DNA of 9,018 nucleotides from contig JBBSKF010000140.1 in the NCBI GenBank assembly GCA_038256525.1, positions 1 to 9,018 on the forward strand, given 5' to 3'. The notes below the pieces were generated by a model, which saw only the letters and a program-made list of their open reading frames with translations, was not told the origin of the DNA and searched no databases. This DNA is from SCTD01 sp038256525. Lineage in GTDB: Bacteria > Actinomycetota > Actinomycetes > Mycobacteriales > SCTD01. Position numbers and translations under genes: made by a program. Shown in pieces: positions 1-5,249 of the stretch (its first letter is position 1; each line of letters opens with the position of its first letter).

Positions 1-199
1 CGCCGTCCTCGCGGTGCGCGCGGACGCGCCGTACGCCTGCCGGGGTGGGGTGTGCGGCACCTGCCGGGCGCGCTGCACCGTCGGCGCGGTGTCGCTGGAC
101 GTCAACTGGGCGCTCGAACCCGACGAGCTGGCCGCCGGCGTAGTGCTGACCTGCCAGGCGCATCCGGTGACGCCGGAGGTCCGGCTGGAATACCTGTAG
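1..199 (+). CDS. paaE: PaaE-like ring-1,2-phenylacetyl-CoA epoxidase reductase, C-terminal end (5' truncated)
   Basis: Only the last 65 residues are inside the window; the reading frame is open from base 2 and ends at TAG 197-199. It is a plant-type [2Fe-2S] ferredoxin domain. The four cluster cysteines fall at visible residues 13, 18, 21 and 51, giving the exact CX4CX2CX29C spacing. The following DVNWALEPDEL...LTCQAHP stretch is characteristic of PaaE, the reductase that passes electrons from NADPH through FAD and the iron-sulfur centre to the PaaABCD di-iron epoxidase in aerobic phenylacetate catabolism. The FAD and NAD(P)H domains would lie to the left of the window. There is one extra cysteine at visible residue 25. 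Another member of the same reductase family, such as a ferredoxin-NADP reductase of a Rieske or di-iron oxygenase, cannot be excluded without the rest of the gene. It converges on the next gene with only about ten bases between the stops. Confidence 0.8.
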   Translation, partial: AVLAVRADAPYACRGGVCGTCRARCTVGAVSLDVNWALEPDELAAGVVLTCQAHPVTPEVRLEYL

Positions 200-209
200 C
201 CGACGATCG

Positions 210-1145
210 TCAGCGGGAGAACTCCCAGCCGAACTCGTCGCTGTCAGGGAGCACGATGACCGTGCCCGTTGCCGGTGCCCACCCGTCATGTACGAGCAGC
301 ACGTTCCCGCCGGACCGGGCGAGCAGACGAAGGCCACTGGTCCGGTAACGCACGTCGGGGCTGTCGGCTGCACCTGAGCGGTCCTCCGCCACGCCTGCGG
401 CCACGATTCCCAGCGGCTTCGAGCTCAGGATCACCGTCTGGGCCAGCCGGTCGACGTTGTCGGCGAGCTGCTGGGCATAGCCCCGACCGACAGCCGCGGC
501 GTATTCCTCCAGCATCCAGAAGCCGCCCAGCACGACGGTCCCCGCGATCAGCGCCGACGGCAGCAGTGACTGCCACAGCGAGTTCCGGGTCGCAGGATCG
601 GGTCGCAGCTGTCTGTGGACCCACCAGACGTACGAGCCGGTGAGGGTGGCCGCCACCAGCACGAGGGGGACCACCCACTGGCTGTCCCGCAGCAGTTCTG
701 CCAACCAGGCCACCGGGCGTGATGGGGTGCGCGAGCCTGCCGACAGGGCGAACAGCACGCAGCTGCCCGCAATCACCGCGCAGCCGATGGTGACCCGTCG
801 CGTCCAGGCAAGGGCGGAAGCACGGGCCTCGACCGGCGTCTGGCGGCTGACACCCAGCCGCCGGGAGACCCGGGAGTGCAGCTCGAGGAAGACCAGGCCG
901 GCCCCCAGTAACACCAGCAGTGGAAGGTAGAGCGAGCTGATGCTTCGGAGCACGTAGTCCTGAGTGCTGTAGCCGAAGAGGCTGACGTCGATGCTCATCG
1001 CCCGGGCCTGCGCGTCGCTGCGCCGCCAACCGAAGTAGAACATCACCGCCGTGACGAGGGTCAGGACGGCACTGAGCGCACCCAGGGTGGAGAACACGTC
1101 CTGCCGGGTGAGCCCGCGCGGCGCGGGGACCGGATCTGCTGTCAC
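210..1145 (-). CDS. Uncharacterised five-helix membrane protein with C-terminal soluble domain
   Basis: A 311-residue protein starting at GTG 1145. Hydrophobic segments are visible at about residues 19-39, 71-87, 117-136, 155-176 and 195-212, followed by a soluble tail of about 100 residues. The segment after helix 1 (GWRRSDAQA...SLFGYSTQDY) and the C-terminal pattern LLARSGGN...DGW...GTVIVLPDSDE look conserved in style. They resemble, from memory, hypothetical membrane proteins of Streptomyces and relatives; no function is known to me. The start codon shares the four bases GTGA with the stop of the upstream lipoprotein gene and has no clear Shine-Dalgarno of its own. Translation is therefore probably coupled and the two products probably work together. 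No catalytic motif is visible. Tail topology depends on the true helix number: with five helices and an inside N-terminus the tail would be outside, alongside the lipoprotein. Confidence 0.8.
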   Translation of the reverse strand: MTADPVPAPRGLTRQDVFSTLGALSAVLTLVTAVMFYFGWRRSDAQARAMSIDVSLFGYSTQDYVLRSISSLYLPLLVLLGAGLVFLELHSRVSRRLGVSRQTPVEARASALAWTRRVTIGCAVIAGSCVLFALSAGSRTPSRPVAWLAELLRDSQWVVPLVLVAATLTGSYVWWVHRQLRPDPATRNSLWQSLLPSALIAGTVVLGGFWMLEEYAAAVGRGYAQQLADNVDRLAQTVILSSKPLGIVAAGVAEDRSGAADSPDVRYRTSGLRLLARSGGNVLLVHDGWAPATGTVIVLPDSDEFGWEFSR

Positions 1146-2047
1146 GGGCTGGCAGACGGGCGGGTGGAACCGGCCGGGGTGGGGGAACGACTCCCGCCCG
1201 GTGACGGCGTCAGTGTGCCCGATGTCGCGGTCGGACTTGCCCCGGAACCAGGCAGGTCCACCGTGGCTGTCAGGACACCGAAGTCGGTCGCTACCTCGAC
1301 CCGGGCTAGGTGTGCCTTCGTGGACTTCGCGAACACGACGAGCGTCTTCAGCCCCGGCGACGGCTGGAAGTCCTCGCTGACCTCGACCCGCTTCCCATCC
1401 ACGGTGACCACGGGATCGCTTCCTAGCCCCGCACCGGTGATGGCCAGCGCGATGCCGTCCGGCGGATCCTGCATGTCCAGGTCGGACTCGTCCAGGACCC
1501 GCACCGCGTAGATGCGCGACTGACAGCTCGAGCGCCCGGATCGGGGGGCGAAGGCCACGATCGGCCGCCGATCCAGATGGTCCGCGTGCCAGCGCAGCGC
1601 GCGCTGCAGCATCGCGCTCAGCTCAGCGTCCAGGCACTTCTGGTAGCTGTTCGGCGCCGGCGGCGGTTTCGGCACTGTAGTTGTCGTGGGCCAGGCACCG
1701 TCGCCCGCCATGGCCTTGCAGACAGCGACCACCGTGGCCCAGAACGCCCCGCCTGGCGCCGTGTCGGCAGCGTCCGCGCAGCCCGGCGGGCTGTCTTTCG
1801 ATGCGGCGAGGGCGGCGTAGTGGGCCGGGATCGGTGGGTCGTCCGGACCCCAGGGCAGAAACGCGAAACCGTCGTCGGAGCCCTTTCCCTTGCCGTCAGG
1901 GCTGGGTGGACCGGACGTCGGCGTCCCGACGGGTACGGAGGGTGGGCTGGTCCCAGGCGCGCTCGCGGAATCATCGCTGGCCCCGCACGCGGTGATCCAC
2001 CCCAACAGCAGGACCACCGCGACCCCGGTCCGCCGTCGCGTCGTCAT
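1142..2047 (-). CDS. Uncharacterised secreted lipoprotein, 301 residues
   Basis: The chosen start is ATG 2045-2047. It is preceded by a strong purine-rich ribosome site (GGGGGAGGGG on the minus strand, 2051-2060, GGAGG core five bases from the start) and gives a proper signal peptide. The frame is open further upstream to 2098, but that start would add 17 residues in front of the signal. Residues 1-20 are a basic N-region plus hydrophobic core ending in a lipobox-like ITAC, so Cys21 should be lipidated. Next come a Ser/Pro/Gly-rich linker (about 22-58), a region of about 120 residues with four further cysteines (90, 110, 138, 175) that could form two disulfides outside the cell, a beta-rich segment (about 178-266, with GAGLGSDPVVTVDGKRV resembling an IPT/TIG or Ig-like fold), and a Pro/Ser/Thr-rich tail. 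No enzyme motif is recognised. It heads a two-gene unit with the overlapping membrane-protein gene and diverges from the protease gene. Confidence 0.8.
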   Translation of the reverse strand: MTTRRRTGVAVVLLLGWITACGASDDSASAPGTSPPSVPVGTPTSGPPSPDGKGKGSDDGFAFLPWGPDDPPIPAHYAALAASKDSPPGCADAADTAPGGAFWATVVAVCKAMAGDGAWPTTTTVPKPPPAPNSYQKCLDAELSAMLQRALRWHADHLDRRPIVAFAPRSGRSSCQSRIYAVRVLDESDLDMQDPPDGIALAITGAGLGSDPVVTVDGKRVEVSEDFQPSPGLKTLVVFAKSTKAHLARVEVATDFGVLTATVDLPGSGASPTATSGTLTPSPGGSRSPTPAGSTRPSASP

Positions 2048-2050
2048 GCA

Positions 2051-2060
2051 CCCCTCCCCC
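2051..2060 (-). promoter_or_regulatory. Strong ribosome binding site of the lipoprotein gene
   Basis: Read on the minus strand this is GGGGGAGGGG, with the GGAGG core at 2053-2057 and five bases before ATG 2047. It decides the start of the lipoprotein over the longer in-frame possibility at 2098. Confidence 0.7.
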
Positions 2061-2179
2061 GGACTGCCTTGCGATCGTACGGCGGCTGTCCAGCCCATAC
2101 GAACTACCGCGCCGTAGTCCCGATGGGTGCTTCTCCGACCGATCTGTCGGAAGCGCTCACGTTTCGCCTCTACCGTGCC

Positions 2180-2184
2180 GAGGA
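2180..2184 (+). promoter_or_regulatory. Ribosome binding site of the subtilase gene
   Basis: GAGGA lies seven bases before ATG 2192. It supports that start, directly before a signal peptide, even though the frame stays open for a further 600 bases upstream across the opposite-strand lipoprotein gene. Confidence 0.65.
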
Positions 2185-2191
2185 TGCATGT

Positions 2192-3640
2192 ATGCGCCTT
2201 GTCCCCGCCCTTCTGACTGCCTGCCTCGCCCTTCCCGCACTGGCTGCGTCAGCCGCCGCGGCCGAGCCCCCGCAGGAGCGGCGGTTCATCGTCCAGTTCA
2301 CCGCCGGCACCAGCCCGCAGGACGGGGCTCGGGAGGTGCGCAACGGAGGTGGCCAGGTGGAGCGGACCCTGGAGCACGTCTTCTCCGGATCGGTGGCCCG
2401 GATGTCGGACCGGGCGGCCGCGGCGCTGGCCCGCAACCCCCGCATCGCTTCCGTGGAGGCCGATCAGGTCGTCCGCGCGGTGGAGACGCAGAGCTCAGCG
2501 ACCTGGGGGCTGGACCGTGCCGACCAGCGCACGCTGCCACTGAATGGCGCGTACAGCTGGACGGCCAACGGCACCGGCGTCACCGCCTACGTGGTCGACA
2601 CCGGCGTCCGCGCCGACCACGTCGACTTCGAGGGCCGGGTCGCGCCCGGCTACACCGTGATCAACGACGGTGTCGGCAGCAGCGACTGCAACGGCCACGG
2701 CACGCACGTGGCGGGCACGATCGGCGGCCGGACGTACGGCATCGCCAAGGCCGTACGTGTCGTCCCCGTCAGGGTCCTGGACTGCGCCGGCTCGGGCACG
2801 ACCTCCGGGATCGTCAGTGGTCTGAACTGGGTCATCGGACAGCACGCAGCCGGTACGCCCGCGGTGGCGAACCTGTCGCTGGGCGGCGGCGCCTCCAGCT
2901 CTCTCGACACCGCGGTCCAGTCGACCATCAACGACGGCGTCAGCGTGGTCGTCGCCGCAGGCAACAGCAACGTCGACGCCTGCACCACCTCGCCCGCCCG
3001 GGTCGGGACTGCCATCACCGTCGGCGCAAGCGACCGCGCCGACGCCCGCGCCTCGTTCTCCAACTACGGCAGCTGCCTTGACCTGTTCGCTCCGGGCGTC
3101 GGTATCACCTCGAGCTGGTACACCTCCAGCACGGCGACCGCCTCGATCAGCGGCACCTCGATGGCCGCCCCCCACGTGGCGGGCGCCGCGGCCGCGCTGC
3201 TCCAGCTCGATCCGGCACTGTCGCCGGCCGCCGTCGCCACCCGGCTGAACGGCACCGCCACCACCGGGGCCGTGACAGGCGCCGGCACCGGCTCGCCGAA
3301 CCGGCTGCTGTGGGCCGACCCGAGCCTGAGCGCGTCTGCCAGCCCAACCGCGACCGCACCGGCCGCGCCCACGAACGTCAAGGCGCTTGCCGGCAAGCGC
3401 GCGGCGACCGTGAGCTGGACCAGGGGTGGTGACGGCAGCTCGGCCCTCACCGGCCAGACCGTCCGGGTCTACGCCGCCGGCAGCTTCGCCGGGAGCGTCT
3501 CGGTCGGCGCGAGCACCACCTCGGTGAAGGTTGCCGGGCTCAACGCCGGGACCCGCTACACCTTCTCCGTCACCGCGACGAATGCAGTGGGCACCAGCGC
3601 AGAATCGGCCCGCAGCAACGAGGTCGTCCCGAAGCGCTGA
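2192..3640 (+). CDS. Secreted S8 subtilisin-family protease, aqualysin I/proteinase K type, with I9 prodomain and FN3 domain
   Basis: A 482-residue preproenzyme. Residues 1 to about 24 are a Sec signal peptide. Residues about 31-95 are an inhibitor I9 prodomain (RRFIVQFTAG...IASVEADQVV) acting as intramolecular chaperone and inhibitor. The mature enzyme probably begins near residue 98, before TQSSATWGLDR. The catalytic triad is Asp136 (VVDTG), His169 (NGHGTHVAGT) and Ser323 (GTSMAAPHVAG), with oxyanion Asn258 (AAGNSN). Four cysteines (166, 198, 264, 295) have the same spacings as the two disulfides known in aqualysin I, so two disulfides are expected. After a Ser/Ala/Thr/Pro linker (about 378-392), residues about 393-480 form a fibronectin type III domain, with SWTRGGDGSSALTGQTVRVY and LNAGTRYTFSVTATNAVG. 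Such domains often bind polymers or insoluble substrates. All key residues are present, so an active secreted endoprotease is likely. The specific substrate is unknown. Confidence 0.95.
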   Translation: MRLVPALLTACLALPALAASAAAAEPPQERRFIVQFTAGTSPQDGAREVRNGGGQVERTLEHVFSGSVARMSDRAAAALARNPRIASVEADQVVRAVETQSSATWGLDRADQRTLPLNGAYSWTANGTGVTAYVVDTGVRADHVDFEGRVAPGYTVINDGVGSSDCNGHGTHVAGTIGGRTYGIAKAVRVVPVRVLDCAGSGTTSGIVSGLNWVIGQHAAGTPAVANLSLGGGASSSLDTAVQSTINDGVSVVVAAGNSNVDACTTSPARVGTAITVGASDRADARASFSNYGSCLDLFAPGVGITSSWYTSSTATASISGTSMAAPHVAGAAAALLQLDPALSPAAVATRLNGTATTGAVTGAGTGSPNRLLWADPSLSASASPTATAPAAPTNVKALAGKRAATVSWTRGGDGSSALTGQTVRVYAAGSFAGSVSVGASTTSVKVAGLNAGTRYTFSVTATNAVGTSAESARSNEVVPKR

Positions 3641-3655
3641 CCAGACGGCCTGCTG

Positions 3656-3661
3656 TAGCGT
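3656..3661 (+). promoter_or_regulatory. Probable -10 box of a leaderless promoter for the arsR-CDF operon
   Basis: TAGCGT fits the actinobacterial -10 form TANNNT and sits seven bases before ATG 3669. Transcription would therefore begin at or next to the A of the start codon. No Shine-Dalgarno precedes this ATG, which agrees with a leaderless transcript. No convincing -35 is seen. The repressor operator, if autoregulated, should overlap this site. Confidence 0.45.
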
Positions 3662-3668
3662 CACACGT

Positions 3669-4085
3669 ATGCACAGGTCTTCAGATGTTGCTGCCCCGGA
3701 CACGTGTGCCATACGCGTCGTCGATCTGCCTCGGGTTCAGGCCGCACAGGAGCAGATGCCCTCGGACGAGGCGGTGCTCGGCACCGCTGACATCTTCGGT
3801 CTGCTGTCGGATCCAGGACGCCTGCGGCTGCTGGTGTCGTTGCTGTCGGGCGAGATGTGCGTGTGCGACCTCGCGGTCACCTGCGGCCAGTCCGAGTCCT
3901 CGGTCAGCCATGCGCTGCGGCTGCTGCGGGCCCACCGGGTCGTGCAGGTGCGGCGCGACGGCCGTAGGGCGTTCTACCGGCTCGACGACGCCCACGTGCG
4001 GATGCTGCTCGACCTCGCACTGAGCCACCTCGCACATTCCCGGGAGCAGCAGGTCCCGCTGCAGCCGGCGCAGACCGGCTCGTGA
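3669..4085 (+). CDS. ArsR/SmtB-family metal-sensing transcriptional repressor
   Basis: A 138-residue winged-helix regulator of the ArsR/SmtB family, which bind DNA as dimers and release it on metal binding. The recognition helix is in SESSVSHALRLLRAHRVV (about 75-92), and the wing is VQVRRDGRRAFYRL. Two candidate metal sites are visible. One is the alpha-3N type Cys64-Val-Cys66 in GEMCVCDL. The other is a complete alpha-5 signature Asp107-x-His109-x10-His120-x2-His123, as used for Zn(II), Co(II) or Ni(II) by SmtB, CzrA and NmtR. Extra cysteines are at 13 and 72. ATG 3669 is preferred because a TANNNT box lies seven bases upstream; a shorter start at Met30 (3756) would still hold the whole domain. 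The stop overlaps the exporter start in GTGA, so the two are co-translated. It most likely represses its own operon and is relieved by Zn, Cd, Co or Ni; which metal cannot be read from sequence alone. Confidence 0.9.
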   Translation: MHRSSDVAAPDTCAIRVVDLPRVQAAQEQMPSDEAVLGTADIFGLLSDPGRLRLLVSLLSGEMCVCDLAVTCGQSESSVSHALRLLRAHRVVQVRRDGRRAFYRLDDAHVRMLLDLALSHLAHSREQQVPLQPAQTGS

Positions 4086-5005
4086 GCGCCGCTACCGACA
4101 GCGCTCACGGCCACAGCCACGGCCCGCGGCCGGGATCGGCCGCAGCCGAGCACCTGCGTCCGTTGACCATCGCGTTCGGGCTTACCGCGACGTACATGAT
4201 CATCGAGATCATCGGCGGTCTGGTGACCGGCAGCCTCGCACTGCTGTCGGACGCCGCCCACATGGCGACCGACGCCCTGGGGCTGGGGCTCGCCCTCGCC
4301 GCAATCCAGCTCAGTCGGCGCGCGAAGGCAAGCCAGCACACCTACGGGACCTACCGGCTCGAAGTTCTGGCCGCGGTCGTCAACGGGCTGCTGCTGTTCG
4401 GCGTCGGTGGTTACGTCCTGATCGAGGCCGCGCGACGACTCAGCGATCCGCCCGAGGTCCCCGGCCTGACCGTCGCCGCCATCGCCGCTGTCGGGTTCCT
4501 CGTGAACCTGGTCTGTTTCCTGCTGCTGCGGGCCGGCAGCAAGAGCAGCCTCAACATCCGGGGCGCGTTCCTCGAGGTTCTGGCCGACATGCTCGGCTCG
4601 CTCGGGGTCGTGCTGGGCGGCCTCGTCCAGGCGACCACCGGATGGCCCTACGCCGACCCGATCATCGCGGCCCTGATCGGGCTGATGGTGCTGCCCCGCA
4701 CCTACACCCTGATGCGCTCGGCCCTGCGCATCCTGATGGAGGTGGCGCCGCCAGGCTGCGACGTCGCCGAGGCCGAGGCCCGGCTCGCCTCGCTGCCCGG
4801 CGTCGCCTCCGTCCACGACCTGCACATCTGGACGGTCACCGACGGCATCGAGTCCGCTTCGGCCCACGTCGTCGTCGCCGAGGGCGCGGACTGGCACGGT
4901 GTGCTCGACCACACCCGAGAGGTTCTCGAGCAGGAGTACGGCGTCACGCACTCGACCATCCAGGTCGAACCTCACGACCACGACGAACACCCCGCCGCCG
5001 TCTGA
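4082..5005 (+). CDS. Cation diffusion facilitator (CDF) heavy-metal exporter, CzcD/ZitB-like
   Basis: A 307-residue proton-coupled divalent metal antiporter of the inner membrane. It has a His-bearing N-terminus (AHGHSHG, residues 8-14) and six predicted helices between about 26 and 207. The helix 2 motif is His60-x3-Asp64 (LLSDAAHMATDALGL). The helix 5 motif is Glu165-x3-Asp169 (GAFLEVLADMLGSLG), where zinc CDFs typically have His-x3-Asp. The cytosolic C-terminal domain (about 209-307) carries the conserved VHDLHIW (244-250), His262 and HSTIQVE (290-296), followed by a His/Asp tail (HDHDEH, 298-303). The long His-rich loop between helices 4 and 5 seen in some eukaryotic zinc transporters is absent. 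Translation starts at GTG 4082, overlapping the repressor stop by four bases. No separate Shine-Dalgarno is obvious, so coupling is expected. The likely substrate is Zn(II), with Cd, Co or Ni possible. Confidence 0.93.
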   Translation: MSAATDSAHGHSHGPRPGSAAAEHLRPLTIAFGLTATYMIIEIIGGLVTGSLALLSDAAHMATDALGLGLALAAIQLSRRAKASQHTYGTYRLEVLAAVVNGLLLFGVGGYVLIEAARRLSDPPEVPGLTVAAIAAVGFLVNLVCFLLLRAGSKSSLNIRGAFLEVLADMLGSLGVVLGGLVQATTGWPYADPIIAALIGLMVLPRTYTLMRSALRILMEVAPPGCDVAEAEARLASLPGVASVHDLHIWTVTDGIESASAHVVVAEGADWHGVLDHTREVLEQEYGVTHSTIQVEPHDHDEHPAAV

Positions 5006-5042
5006 CCTCCGAACGCAGGAACCCCACCGCCCACCACTTCGA

Positions 5043-5106
5043 TGATCAACGCCGTACTTGGCGCGGTCCCAGCGCGCGGAAACCGACCGGAGCCTGGCGT
5101 TGATCA
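5043..5106. repeat. Nested inverted repeat, 11-bp perfect arms
   Basis: TGATCAACGCC at 5043-5053 is the exact reverse complement of GGCGTTGATCA at 5096-5106. Inside are two mutually exclusive shorter stems: GCGCG 5061-5065 with CGCGC 5073-5077, and CGGTC 5064-5068 with GACCG 5085-5089. The element begins 37 bases after the CDF exporter stop. There is no following T-run, so it is not a canonical intrinsic terminator. It may be a REP-like dispersed repeat, an mRNA-end stabiliser, or a structured RNA. Confidence 0.7.
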
Positions 5107-5109
5107 AGG

Positions 5110-5127
5110 GGTGGAGTGACATCCACC
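5110..5127. repeat. Short hairpin, 6-bp stem
   Basis: GGTGGA 5110-5115 and TCCACC 5122-5127 form a perfect six-base stem with a GTGACA loop, immediately after the larger inverted repeat. Together they could end transcription of the metal operon, but no T-tract is present, so this is only a possible terminator. Confidence 0.35.
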
Positions 5128-5170
5128 GGGATGCGTCGGGGTGGGCTTATTGCTCCACGCCGGCAAGACC

Positions 5171-5188
5171 GATAACGTTGCGGTAACG
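5171..5188 (+). promoter_or_regulatory. Direct repeat resembling an MtrA-type response-regulator box
   Basis: GATAACG at 5171-5177 and GGTAACG at 5182-5188 are repeated with an 11-base period, one helical turn, as expected for an OmpR/PhoB-type response regulator dimer. In actinobacteria MtrA controls cell-wall hydrolase genes, including peptidases and Rpf proteins, through GTAAC-like direct repeats. This site lies 61 bases before the start of an M23 peptidase. The assignment rests on pattern and context only. Confidence 0.45.
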
Positions 5189-5249
5189 AGCCGCCTCCCG
5201 CCCGCGTGCAGGGGCGGCGCTCCACCGGTGGCAGGGCCCGGCGAGGGTC

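Larger units (their letters stand above)
5006..5249. other. Gene-free region between the CDF exporter and the M23 peptidase
   Basis: No credible coding frame is visible across these 244 bases. It holds the inverted repeat at 5043-5106, the hairpin at 5110-5127, the direct repeat at 5171-5188, and a perfect ten-base palindrome CCACCGGTGG at 5222-5231. It probably contains the end of the metal operon transcript and the promoter of the peptidase, although no convincing -10 hexamer stands out between 5188 and 5249. Confidence 0.6.

Noticed and set aside
2135..2176. Divergent promoters between lipoprotein and protease (CCGAC/GTCGG repeat at 2135-2150; TACCGT at 2171-2176)
   Set aside because: The hexamer has no convincing -35 and would place the start on top of the ribosome site; the five-base repeat is too short to support a named operator.
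1577..2191. An extra 205-codon N-terminal extension of the protease frame
   Set aside because: It runs antisense through the lipoprotein gene, has no domain, and would bury the clear signal peptide. ATG 2192 with GAGGA seven bases upstream is the sensible start.
2495..3712. A 405-residue open frame on the minus strand opposite the protease
   Set aside because: Its Gly/Ala/Arg/Asp-rich composition is a high-GC shadow of the protease; no motif, no ribosome site, and the opposite frame carries a complete subtilase.
3974..5122. A 382-residue minus-strand frame opposite the CDF exporter
   Set aside because: It is the antisense of a well-conserved CDF gene and shows repetitive Gly/Gln/Asp/Val composition without domains.
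5222..5231. Ten-base palindrome CCACCGGTGG as an operator
   Set aside because: Short GC palindromes are common by chance at this base composition and nothing else marks it.
5006..5249. A c-di-AMP (ydaO-type) riboswitch ahead of the M23 gene, as seen for some actinobacterial wall hydrolases
   Set aside because: I could not find the conserved core segments of that riboswitch; only simple hairpins and the direct repeat are present.
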